Assembly: GCF_000513475.1 (NCBI RefSeq)
Contig: NC_023003.1
Span: forward strand, 868,001 to 932,000
DNA length: 64,000 bases
DNA from: Candidatus Babela massiliensis
Lineage (GTDB): Bacteria; Babelota; Babeliae; Babelales; Babelaceae
Reading direction: 5' to 3'
Shown: positions 55,292-63,075 of the stretch, piece after piece
Layout: each line of letters starts with the position of its first letter
How positions within the stretch are numbered: position 1 is the stretch's first letter
Position numbers and translations under genes: made by a program
Notes under the pieces: generated by a model
What the model saw: the letters and a program-made list of their open reading frames with translations, nothing else
Databases searched by the model: none
Told to the model about the DNA's origin: nothing

Positions 55292-55331
55292 ATATAGTCA
55301 GATTTTTTTTTAAATCTGGCTATATTTTCTT
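55292..55331 (+). terminator. Terminator after dps
   Basis: 14-bp stem (55292-55305 with 55312-55325, one G-T pair) and a 6-nt loop, then tttctttt. Confidence 0.75.
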
Positions 55332-55393
55332 TTAATTTTGATATAATAAAATATATAGGTGATTTTAATATTAATTTTAGTAAGAGATTGTAA

Positions 55394-56104
55394 ATGTCCA
55401 AAAAATTTAAAGAACTTTTTTTTGTTGAAGGAAATATTGGTTCAGGTAAGTCAACTTTACTCAGGATTATTAAAAATTATCTTAATATAGAGGTTGTTCC
55501 TGAATCGGTAGAACATTGGCAAAGTATATCTCAATCAAAAGAAAATTTGTTAGATTATTTTTACAAAGACCCTAAAAGATGGGCTTATACTTTTCAGACC
55601 TATGCTTTTTTAACGCGTGCTTTAGAACAAGAAAGATCGATCAAAAGCCACGATAGATTAATCTTAGAGAGATCTATTTATGCCGATCGATATTGTTTTG
55701 CAAAAGTTTGCTTTGAATTAGGTTATATGAGTGAGTTTGAATGGCAATTATATAAAGAATGGTTTGAAATAGTAGAATCTAATTTAATTACCAAGTCTTC
55801 AGGTATAATTTATCTTAAAGCAGAACCTACTGTTAGCTATAATCGTGTCAATAAAAGAAACAGACAAGAAGAATCTAATATTACTTTAGATTATATTAAA
55901 TTAATTCATCAGAGTCATGAGATGTGGATTGAATATGTTAAATCAAGTAATTTTTTACCGGTTCTGACTATCTTATGTGATAAAGATTTTGAGCAGGATC
56001 TCGATTACCAAAAGCATATTGCTAATGATATTCTTAATTTTATTAATCAAAATAAATTAGAAAAGGACTTTAAAAATAATTTAAAAGAAAATATACTATT
56101 GTAA
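55394..56104 (+). CDS. Deoxynucleoside kinase (dNK/TK2-dCK type)
   Basis: A 236-aa kinase that phosphorylates deoxynucleosides for salvage. P-loop EGNIGSGKS (12-20), then VVPESVEHW, whose Glu acts in catalysis. ERS (92-94) follows in LILERSIYADRYCF, and the LID region is RVNKRNRQEE near the C-terminus. These are the hallmarks of the eukaryotic/viral dNK family and of bacterial dGK/dAK relatives. Substrate preference (dA/dG/dC/T) cannot be read from the sequence. It suggests reliance on nucleoside uptake from a host. The ATP synthase genes follow on the same strand. Confidence 0.88.
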   Translation: MSKKFKELFFVEGNIGSGKSTLLRIIKNYLNIEVVPESVEHWQSISQSKENLLDYFYKDPKRWAYTFQTYAFLTRALEQERSIKSHDRLILERSIYADRYCFAKVCFELGYMSEFEWQLYKEWFEIVESNLITKSSGIIYLKAEPTVSYNRVNKRNRQEESNITLDYIKLIHQSHEMWIEYVKSSNFLPVLTILCDKDFEQDLDYQKHIANDILNFINQNKLEKDFKNNLKENILL

Positions 56105-56174
56105 ATAATTTTATTTATGTTATAAATAAAATAAGTAGATTAATAACCTAAATTAATAATCTGAAAGGGTAAAC

Positions 56175-56432
56175 ATGGCTGATGTAAATACGGCGCTTGC
56201 GTATGTTAAAATTGCGGCTTATATAGGAGCAGCTTTTGTTATGGGAATAGGAACAATAGGACCAGCTTTAGGTCAAGGGCATATAGGTGCAAAAGCTATA
56301 GAAAATATAGGTAAATATCCAGAGAGCTCTGGACAAATACGTACTACTATGTTTATTTCTCTGGGTATAGTGGAAACTTCTGCTATATATGCTTTTTTAA
56401 TTGCACTTTTTCTTATATTGTTAAAAGGTTAA
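56175..56432 (+). CDS. atpE: ATP synthase subunit c
   Basis: An 85-aa two-helix proteolipid that forms the rotor ring of F1Fo ATP synthase. The ion-binding carboxylate is E67 in GIVETSAIY; the inter-helix loop is around KYPE. Q34 in the first helix (GPALGQG) together with E67-T68 fits the Na+-binding pattern known from Ilyobacter tartaricus (Gln32, Glu65, Ser66). This suggests, without proving, Na+ coupling. It is the first ATP synthase gene here; subunit a (atpB) does not precede it. The RBS is gaaaggg. Confidence 0.93.
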   Translation: MADVNTALAYVKIAAYIGAAFVMGIGTIGPALGQGHIGAKAIENIGKYPESSGQIRTTMFISLGIVETSAIYAFLIALFLILLKG

Positions 56433-56454
56433 TTTTTAATAAATTGAAAAATTT

Positions 56455-56829
56455 ATGAATATAAGTTTAAATTTAACTTTACTTGTACAGATAATAAATT
56501 TTTTGATTGCTTATTTTCTTCTGACACGTTTTTTATTAAAACCTGCTCTTAATCTTTTTAAAGAAGATCTGTCAAAAAGAACAAGCTTAAAAAATAATGT
56601 TATTAAAATACAGGATAAAGTTTTAAGAAAAGAAGAGCATAAGGCTTTAGAGTGGAAAAAGTATCAAGAATATTTTATGAATCATATGCCTAAAATCTCA
56701 TATGATCAAAATTTAAAGTTAGATACTTTATCTATAGAAAGAGTCGATAAGCTTAAATATGAAGATCTTGAAAAAATGGCTTCTGATATTTCGTTAATTT
56801 TAAAATCGAAAGTAATTAATGGCTATTGA
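56455..56829 (+). CDS. atpF: ATP synthase subunit b-like (first of two)
   Basis: A 124-aa protein with an N-terminal membrane helix (QIINFLIAYFLLTRFLLKPAL) typical of subunit b, then a charged helix forming the peripheral stalk. It is shorter than a usual b subunit (about 160 aa) and weakly conserved. Identification rests on position between c and delta and on layout. It overlaps the next gene by 11 bp. Confidence 0.7.
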   Translation: MNISLNLTLLVQIINFLIAYFLLTRFLLKPALNLFKEDLSKRTSLKNNVIKIQDKVLRKEEHKALEWKKYQEYFMNHMPKISYDQNLKLDTLSIERVDKLKYEDLEKMASDISLILKSKVINGY

Positions 56830-57316
56830 TTTTATCTTTAGTGTTTTAAATTTTTTATCTATTATAGTTGTTGCAATATATGTTTTTTATAAGTATATAT
56901 TACCATCTGTTTTAAAAGCATTTGAAGAAGACAAAACATCTCTCAAAGCTTTATTTGATCAAGAAAATGATCTAATTACGTTTGATAGGGAATTGGATCA
57001 AAGTATTTTGGATCAAAATGAATTAGGCAAAAGACTATCTTTAAAATTTAAAGAATGGCAGTCAGTAGTTCAATTAGAAAAAGAAGAAAAATTCAATCAA
57101 TCTATTAAATATAATTCTGAAATTAATAATAGATTAAAGATACAGTCCGATAATTATAAAACTCAAAAAATTAAGGAACAACTAAAGCCTGATATTTTAA
57201 AAAATTTAGAAATAAATCTTAATAATTATTTTGAAGACCCAGATAATGTTGATAAGTATTTTGACAGTATATTAAGTAATATGAATAAAAGAGTTAATCT
57301 TAAGAAAGATAATTAA
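56819..57316 (+). CDS. ATP synthase subunit b/b' (second of two)
   Basis: A 165-aa protein with an N-terminal membrane helix (VLNFLSIIVVAIYVFYKYILPSVL) and a long charged alpha-helix. It is the second stalk subunit of a heterodimeric b-b' stator, as in some other bacteria. The assignment is from layout and position. It begins inside the end of the preceding gene and its last codon overlaps the start of atpH. Confidence 0.65.
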   Translation: MAIDFIFSVLNFLSIIVVAIYVFYKYILPSVLKAFEEDKTSLKALFDQENDLITFDRELDQSILDQNELGKRLSLKFKEWQSVVQLEKEEKFNQSIKYNSEINNRLKIQSDNYKTQKIKEQLKPDILKNLEINLNNYFEDPDNVDKYFDSILSNMNKRVNLKKDN

Positions 57317-57852
57317 TGAATAATGAAAATAGACTAATAATTGCCAAAAAGTATGCTCAAGCTTTTATTAATATTTTCAAAAAAAAACTTGTTTTTGATG
57401 ATCTTAAAAAGTTGGAATCTTTTAGTGAATATTTAAGAGAAAATAGAAATATTTTTGTTTATGCTAAATTATCTTTAATTGATATTTCAGTAAAAGAAGA
57501 AGTTTTTGATAAACTTTTATCTTCGTTTAATCTTGGGGATTTTTTTTCAGATCTTGTCAATCTTTTAATAAAACATAATCGTATTAGTTTGTTACCAGAA
57601 GTTTTAGATAATATTATCAAAATTTATAAAAATGATAATAATATAATGGAATTTAATGTTATTAGTTCTGATAAACTTACTGAAAATAGATTAAACTTAA
57701 TTAAAACATTTTTAAGCAATAAAACCCAAAAATATATAATTATTAAAGAAAAAATAGATCCTAATTTAATTGCAGGATTAAAAATTTATAGTGATGATTT
57801 TGAATGGCAAAATTCAATACGTCATCAACTGAATTTACTTGAAAGATCTTAA
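57316..57852 (+). CDS. atpH: ATP synthase subunit delta
   Basis: A 178-aa OSCP/delta subunit linking the peripheral stalk to F1. The start NRLIIAKKYAQAFINIFKK and the C-terminal part DPNLIAGLKIYSDDFEWQNSIRHQL (canonical IGGxxIxxxDxxxDxSxxxxL) fit the family. It is one base overlapped with the previous gene and 35 bp from atpA. Confidence 0.85.
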   Translation: MNNENRLIIAKKYAQAFINIFKKKLVFDDLKKLESFSEYLRENRNIFVYAKLSLIDISVKEEVFDKLLSSFNLGDFFSDLVNLLIKHNRISLLPEVLDNIIKIYKNDNNIMEFNVISSDKLTENRLNLIKTFLSNKTQKYIIIKEKIDPNLIAGLKIYSDDFEWQNSIRHQLNLLERS

Positions 57853-57887
57853 TATTAAATCTAGATTAATTAAGGACGTACTCTATT

Positions 57888-59387
57888 ATGGAAATAAAAA
57901 CTTCGGATTTAGTATCTCTGTTTGAGAAAGCTCTATCAAAGGTTTCTGAAGAAGATCTTCAAGAAATTGGTTTTGTAGTTCAAGTTGGAGATACTTTTTG
58001 TAAAATACATGGACTGAAAAATGCTGTTTACGGAGAGTTGATAGACTTTGAGGGCGGCAATCAAGGTATAGTAATGGATTTAGGGCGAGATTATGTCTCG
58101 GTTTTTTTAATAAAAGTTCAAACGCCTGTTGTAGAGCTTGAAGTTGCAAAACGTACCGGAGGAGCTTTTAAAGCTCCCGTTGGAATCAATTTATTAGGAA
58201 GAGTGATAAATGCAATTGGACAACCGATTGATAATTTAGGAACACTTGATTATCAAGAATTAAGACCAATAGAAGTTCCTATTGAAGGTATAATTGAAAG
58301 AACACCCATTAATGAATCTTTAGAGACTGGCATCTTAGTAGTTGATGCTTTAATACCTATAGGAAAAGGTCAAAGAGAGCTTATTATCGGAAATAGAACT
58401 ACTGGTAAAACTGCTATTGCTTTAGATACTATTATTCATCAGAAAGGCAAAAATGTTTATTGTATTTATGTCTCTATTGGACAAAGACAAGCAAATTTGG
58501 CCCGTATCGTTAGATTGCTTGAAGAAAACGGTGCTCTTGAATACTCTATAATAGTAAGTGCCGAATCAGGAGATTCAGCTCTTGATAGATATTTAGCGCC
58601 ATATGTAGGTTGTACTATTGCTGAATTTTTACGAGATCAAGGTCAAGATGTGCTAATTGTTTATGATGATTTAAGTAATCATGCAGTTGCTTATCGAGAA
58701 ATGTCATTATTAATGAGACGTGCTCCTGGACGAGAAGCTTATCCTGGAGATGTATTTTATTTACATTCAAGATTACTTGAGCGTGCAGGGAGATTAGCGC
58801 GTGGAGGGTCTATTACAGCTTTACCTATAGTTCAGACCCAAAGTGATGATCTTACTGCTTATATCCCAACTAATTTAATATCTATTACTGATGGACAGAT
58901 ATTCTTAGATACTAAGCTGTTTAATTCGGGCATTAGACCAGCTGTTAACGTTGAATTGTCGGTCTCGCGAGTTGGTGGTGCTGCTCAAACTCCAGCAATT
59001 AAGAAAGTTTCTCGTGCATTAAAATTGGAACTAGCACAGTATCAAGATTTATTAGGATTTTCGCAATTTGGAACCGAGCTTGATGTTGTTTCTCAAAAGA
59101 TATTAGCTCGTGGAGCAGTTGCTTATGAACTTTTAAAGCAGAAACAATATATAACTTATTCTTTTGTTGATCAATCTATAATTTTATTCTTGTTAAGATA
59201 TAATTTTCTTGATAATTTACCATCAAATGAAATAAATAGTTTTGCTATCCAATTTGCTTCTTATGTTAAATCTGTTTATCAGGATCTTTATAATCAGATA
59301 TTAACAACTAAAGAGATAACAGACCAAGATATTAGCAAGTTAAGTGAAATAGCAAAAGAATTTACTATTTTGTTTAAAGGTTCTTAA
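57888..59387 (+). CDS. atpA: ATP synthase subunit alpha
   Basis: A 499-aa non-catalytic nucleotide-binding F1 subunit. Walker A is GNRTTGKT (168-175), where most alphas have GDRQTGKT. The arginine finger lies in SVSRVGGAAQT. Other signatures are PGREAYPGDVFYLHSRLLERA and AVAYREMSLLMRR. Full length, with a good RBS (aagga). The usual gamma, beta and epsilon genes do not follow; an FKBP gene does, so the operon is split. Confidence 0.97.
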   Translation: MEIKTSDLVSLFEKALSKVSEEDLQEIGFVVQVGDTFCKIHGLKNAVYGELIDFEGGNQGIVMDLGRDYVSVFLIKVQTPVVELEVAKRTGGAFKAPVGINLLGRVINAIGQPIDNLGTLDYQELRPIEVPIEGIIERTPINESLETGILVVDALIPIGKGQRELIIGNRTTGKTAIALDTIIHQKGKNVYCIYVSIGQRQANLARIVRLLEENGALEYSIIVSAESGDSALDRYLAPYVGCTIAEFLRDQGQDVLIVYDDLSNHAVAYREMSLLMRRAPGREAYPGDVFYLHSRLLERAGRLARGGSITALPIVQTQSDDLTAYIPTNLISITDGQIFLDTKLFNSGIRPAVNVELSVSRVGGAAQTPAIKKVSRALKLELAQYQDLLGFSQFGTELDVVSQKILARGAVAYELLKQKQYITYSFVDQSIILFLLRYNFLDNLPSNEINSFAIQFASYVKSVYQDLYNQILTTKEITDQDISKLSEIAKEFTILFKGS

Positions 59388-59419
59388 TAATTTAAATTTC
59401 AAAATAAAGGATAAGAGTT

Positions 59420-59884
59420 ATGAAGCGAATTTTTTTAGCAGTAATGTCAGTTTTTTTATTGATGGGATGCTGGAATACAAAAAGCAACGAAAAGTCTAAC
59501 AAAATAGAAAATAAAAAGAGTACAAATATGGAACGTCAAAAAACATCAACAGGTTTAGAATACGAAATTATTACACCAGGAAATGGTGAATCTCCTAACA
59601 AAGGACAAAAAGTTACTGTTAACTATACTGGTTGGCTAGATAATAATGGTCAATTAGGTACTAAATTTGATAGTAGTGTTGATCGTAATCAGCCTTTTAC
59701 TTTCATAATAGGTGTAGGGCAAGTAATTAAAGGTTGGGACGAAGGTGTTATGTCTATGAAAGTAGGAGAAAAACGTCGTCTATTTATTCCAGCAGATTTA
59801 GGCTATGGAGCATATGGTGCTGGTAGAGTTATCCCACCAAATGCCAAACTTATCTTTGATGTTGAACTATTAAAGATTTCTTAA
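59420..59884 (+). CDS. FKBP-type peptidyl-prolyl isomerase lipoprotein
   Basis: A 154-aa protein. A lipoprotein signal with lipobox LLMGC (Cys17) is followed by a charged linker and an FKBP domain (about 45-154). FKBP motifs are GLEYEIITPG, VTVNYTGWL, FDSSVDRNQPFTF, IKGWDEGV and GYGAYGAGRVIPPNAKLIFDVELL. It is probably a periplasmic folding helper anchored to a membrane. It follows atpA by 32 bp and ends at a terminator, so it may be the last gene of that operon. Confidence 0.93.
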   Translation: MKRIFLAVMSVFLLMGCWNTKSNEKSNKIENKKSTNMERQKTSTGLEYEIITPGNGESPNKGQKVTVNYTGWLDNNGQLGTKFDSSVDRNQPFTFIIGVGQVIKGWDEGVMSMKVGEKRRLFIPADLGYGAYGAGRVIPPNAKLIFDVELLKIS

Positions 59885-59888
59885 GTTT

Positions 59889-59922
59889 AAAAGAGTTCGT
59901 TTAAATTTAAACGAACTCTTTT
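59889..59922. terminator. Palindromic terminator after the FKBP gene
   Basis: A perfect 34-bp palindrome with arms aaaagagttcgtttaaa and its complement, ending in a T-run. Confidence 0.85.
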
Positions 59923-59940
59923 GCTGTTAAATAGGTTATT

Positions 59941-60447
59941 ATGAATAAAAATTTAAAAAATATTTATTATGATCTTTTCTTTGTATGTACTTTGTATGAG
60001 CGAAATGGATTGGCTTGTAAAAATATCGTTCATAATGAGGAAAGTAAAGAATATTCTGCTTCTAAATTTACAATAAATGATTTCTGGATTGAATTTAGAA
60101 CTGCAAAAATTACACCAAAAAAGGTTGGACAGTTTGTTACTTTTTGGAAAAGAATTGGAGATAGTACAATTTTGCCATATGATATATCTGACAAATTTGA
60201 TTTTTTTATAGTAAGTGTACGTAAAGGAAATTATTTAGGACAGTTTATTTTTCCTAAGAATATATTATATCAAGAGGGATTTCTATCAGTTAAAGGTGAA
60301 GGCGGTAAACGAGCAATGAGAGTATATCCTCCTTGGGATGAAGCTAATAGCAAACAAGCAAAGAAAACTCAAACTTGGCAGTTGAAATATTTTGTTGACA
60401 TTTTCCCTGAGGCAAATATTATGAAGATGAATAGTATTTTCAGTTGA
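59941..60447 (+). CDS. MepB-family protein
   Basis: A 168-aa cytoplasmic protein matching the MepB family of conserved proteins of unknown function. Motifs are SASKFTINDFWIEFRTAKITPKKVGQFVTFWKR, then FDFFIVSVRK, LGQFIFPKNIL, GKRAMRVYPPWD and QLKYFVDI. MepB is known in staphylococci beside a multidrug efflux operon, but its biochemical function is unclear. Spacing from the terminator upstream (19 bp) leaves little promoter space, so weak read-through or a short promoter is likely. Confidence 0.85.
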   Translation: MNKNLKNIYYDLFFVCTLYERNGLACKNIVHNEESKEYSASKFTINDFWIEFRTAKITPKKVGQFVTFWKRIGDSTILPYDISDKFDFFIVSVRKGNYLGQFIFPKNILYQEGFLSVKGEGGKRAMRVYPPWDEANSKQAKKTQTWQLKYFVDIFPEANIMKMNSIFS

Positions 60448-60629
60448 AGATTTGTTTAGATCATTTGGAGTAAAAAAATAAAGAAGTTTTGTGTATTATA
60501 CAGAACTAAAATCAATCTATATTAAAGCAATTTAATTTAATAAAAATTAATAAAATTACTTTACAAGATAATATTTTTAATATAAGATAAAGTAGTATAA
60601 ATTATATGAATTAATTTATATTCAAAATT

Positions 60630-60706
60630 GTGCCCGTAGCTCAGCTGGATAGAGCAACGGATTTCTAATCCGTAGGTCGTAGGTTCGAATCCTACCGGGC
60701 ACACCA
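60630..60706 (+). tRNA. tRNA-Arg (anticodon UCU)
   Basis: A complete cloverleaf. Acceptor GTGCCCG pairs with CGGGCAC, the D arm is GCTCAGCTGGATAGAGC, and the anticodon arm ACGGA-TTTCTAA-TCCGT has anticodon TCT. The T arm is GTAGGTTCGAATCCTAC. Discriminator A and the CCA end (60704-60706) are encoded. It reads AGA codons, frequent in this AT-rich genome. Confidence 0.97.
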
Positions 60707-60749
60707 CTCTTGATGATTTCTACAATTCAGTATGAAAGGGAATAGCTTT

Positions 60750-60771
60750 AGTCCTCAAACAGGGACTTTTT
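60750..60771 (+). terminator. Probable terminator of tRNA-Arg
   Basis: Short stem AGTCC / GGACT with an 8-nt loop followed by tttt, about 45 bp beyond the tRNA. Confidence 0.5.
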
Positions 60772-60787
60772 AGCATCTACCCTAAAG

Positions 60788-61676
60788 TTAGATAGTATTT
60801 AACTTAATAAGTTGTTCTTTCTCTTCAACTTTAGAACTTTCAAATAAATTATATACTCTGCTAGCTAGATCTAATAGGTATTTAGCTGTGGTATAGTAGT
60901 TGTCTTCAGCTTCTTGTAATTTGCTTAATTTGGTATTTAAATCATTTAGTCGGGTTCTTAAAGAGATGTAAAATCTATCATACTCATTGCTTAATTTATC
61001 AAAGCTTTTATTATGAAATTCGATTTTATCTTGAGGTACTAAATTAAGAGTTTCTATAAGATGAGCCAATATTTCTTTTGGTATTTGTAGACTTTTAAAG
61101 ACAATTAATTTCTAATTGATTGGTTATTTCTTCTTGTAGCCTTTGAGCATTATGCTTGCCATTGTATTTGAGTGTAATGATAATAGGCAAAACGCTTATG
61201 ATTTTTTCAATTTATTATAAGATTGCATTCTCTACAGCCAATTAGTCCTTGATAAATATAAGATAATCCAACATATTTTACCAGCTTTTTATTAAAATTC
61301 GATTTCACTTGTTGGGCCTGTTCAAAAAGGATTGCACTGATAATGGTGGACAACGATGTAAATAAGATTTATTATTCCCTACCATCATTCCATAATAGAA
61401 TGGTTGCTTAAGCCCATAATCTTTGTTTATTTTTTGGTATAGCTGTCCCATAGAAAATGCATATGTAGCATAAAGCTCAAAAGTGTTTTGAATTATATGT
61501 GAAGAATATTTATCCACTATAACATTCGCTTTGCCATCCTCATGCTTAATATTTTTATAACCATATAGCATAACATTCTTATTTCGGGAGTGAATTTGCA
61601 GGAAGTAACGATATTTCTGAGTTGCAACTTGTTGTTCGACGGTCGCTGAAGTATAATTATTAAATGTTCGATTCAA
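60788..61676 (-). pseudogene. Serine recombinase (large resolvase family) remnant
   Basis: Minus-strand fragments in changing frames reconstruct the middle and end of a large serine recombinase. They read GYKNIKHEDGKANVIVDKYS, FELYATYAFSMGQLYQKI and PFYYGMMVGNNKSYLHRCPPL (about 61310-61570). QQVKSNFNKKLVKYV and YIYQGLIGCRECN (zinc ribbon, around 61230-61310) come next. The end, with KIEFHNKSFDKLSNEYDRFY and ASRVYNLFESSKVEEKEQL, is at 60788-61069. The N-terminal catalytic serine domain is missing and frames shift at least twice, so it is inactive. Such enzymes integrate mobile elements. Its position 82 bp from tRNA-Arg suggests a decayed element here. Confidence 0.8.
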
Positions 61677-61697
61677 ATTTTTAATTAAGGAATTATT

Positions 61698-62747
61698 TTG
61701 AATAAAAAAACCATATTGCTTTTGGACAATTCATTTATGGAAAATTATTGCTATTGTTCTAATGAAGTCGGATTTAGCCTTCAGAAATGGAATTCTATGC
61801 TAGAAAGCATAAGTTTACACCATTCAGACTTTGAGAATGATTATAGTAGTCCCGATATAAATCAGTGTATATTGGAAAGTATTGGATTGGGTAACCTCAA
61901 TAATAAGCTATTAGTTGATAAGACAACAGAACGTATTTATCATAATTGTTTTCCTGTGGCTAGCGATTTCTTGATTTCTGAAAAATGTATTACAGAAACA
62001 CCTGAAAAGGCAGTTAAAATTTTAGACGCTCTATTTACGCAAACGCTTGAAAATTTATCTATTTTTTATAAAAATAATTTAGATCCAATGATCATTGTAA
62101 ACAAAGTTGAAGTAAAATTAAACAAAAAATTACATCCCTATGTGCAAGTATTGAATATAAAATTGAAAGAATGGCAGAATAATATAAAAGAAGGCAAAGA
62201 TAATTTAATATTTCAACAGCTGTGTAGAGATTTGGCCTGGAATGCTTTAGTAAAACATGATTGGTATAAGCAAAGTAAAGATCCTAAATATTATGAGATA
62301 AAAAAAAGCGATAAAATTTTTATCTTACCAACATTAGAAGAAATCCTTAAGCGCCTTATAGTTTATTATTATAATTGTATTGAAGAAAATGATTATTTGA
62401 TTGGTGCAGTTCTATTAAATAAATATGCGCTAATTAAAAAAAAGGATAATAAATCCCAACCTTATAAACAAAATCGAGAGCTTTTAGATCCTTTGCTCAC
62501 TGAATATGCTTGTCTTGGTTTTTACGACTATGAAAGTAAACATCGCAAACAAGTAATTATATTAACTACTGATCAAAAACAAGAAACCAGAATTAAAAAT
62601 TATATTTATGGAAAAAAAGAAATCGATAAAGAGTTCAAAGATAAAGGCTTATTGCAAAGAAGAAATTTTATTCCTGGTTATATTATTGTCATTGATCCTA
62701 AAACCGATCAAGTACTCAAAATAATTGATGTTTCTAAATTAATTTAA
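61698..62747 (+). CDS. Hypothetical protein with PIN-like features
   Basis: A 349-aa protein without a signal peptide. The start TILLLDNSF (Asp10) and the late segment VIILTTDQKQETRIKNYI are placed like the first and last acidic motifs of PIN-domain ribonucleases, and an acidic patch CLGFYDYES lies before the latter. The middle is Lys-rich and helical. I do not recognise a family; PIN-like is an inference. The start is TTG at 61698 with aagg 7 nt upstream; choosing the ATG at 61737 would remove Asp10. It is divergent from the recombinase remnant and may be cargo of the same element. Confidence 0.5.
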   Translation: MNKKTILLLDNSFMENYCYCSNEVGFSLQKWNSMLESISLHHSDFENDYSSPDINQCILESIGLGNLNNKLLVDKTTERIYHNCFPVASDFLISEKCITETPEKAVKILDALFTQTLENLSIFYKNNLDPMIIVNKVEVKLNKKLHPYVQVLNIKLKEWQNNIKEGKDNLIFQQLCRDLAWNALVKHDWYKQSKDPKYYEIKKSDKIFILPTLEEILKRLIVYYYNCIEENDYLIGAVLLNKYALIKKKDNKSQPYKQNRELLDPLLTEYACLGFYDYESKHRKQVIILTTDQKQETRIKNYIYGKKEIDKEFKDKGLLQRRNFIPGYIIVIDPKTDQVLKIIDVSKLI

Positions 62748-63075
62748 AATATTAAAAACGAATAACTTGATTTCCTAGCAACATTTAAAAAAGTGAAAGT
62801 TTGATTAATATGAAAGTTCTACAAATTTATATAATTTTAACTGTTTAAAAACAAATAATTTTTTATACATAACACAATTCTTAATTGCAAATATTGTACA
62901 TATAACTATAATTAAGTTGCTGAAATATTCTGATAGAGTGTGCCAGATTAAAAATTATAAGCTAGTTCTTTTTTAATACATTTTATTGTTGATATTGAAT
63001 TTCATTTTGTTGATTTTTTTTTAAAAAAATGTTATTATTGAATAATATGAATTAAATTAAAAATTAGGTGAATAA
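62748..63075. other. Intergenic, no gene seen
   Basis: 328 bp, very AT-rich, with no ORF or clear terminator. It presumably holds the promoter of the ankyrin gene that begins at 63076. Confidence 0.4.

Noticed and set aside
57886-58149. Minus-strand reading frame of 87 codons
   Set aside because: It lies entirely within atpA, whose protein is fully conserved; no ribosome-binding site or family match.
60788-61069. The 93-aa frame as an independent small protein
   Set aside because: Its sequence is the C-terminal end of a serine recombinase continuing from frameshifted pieces upstream on the same strand.
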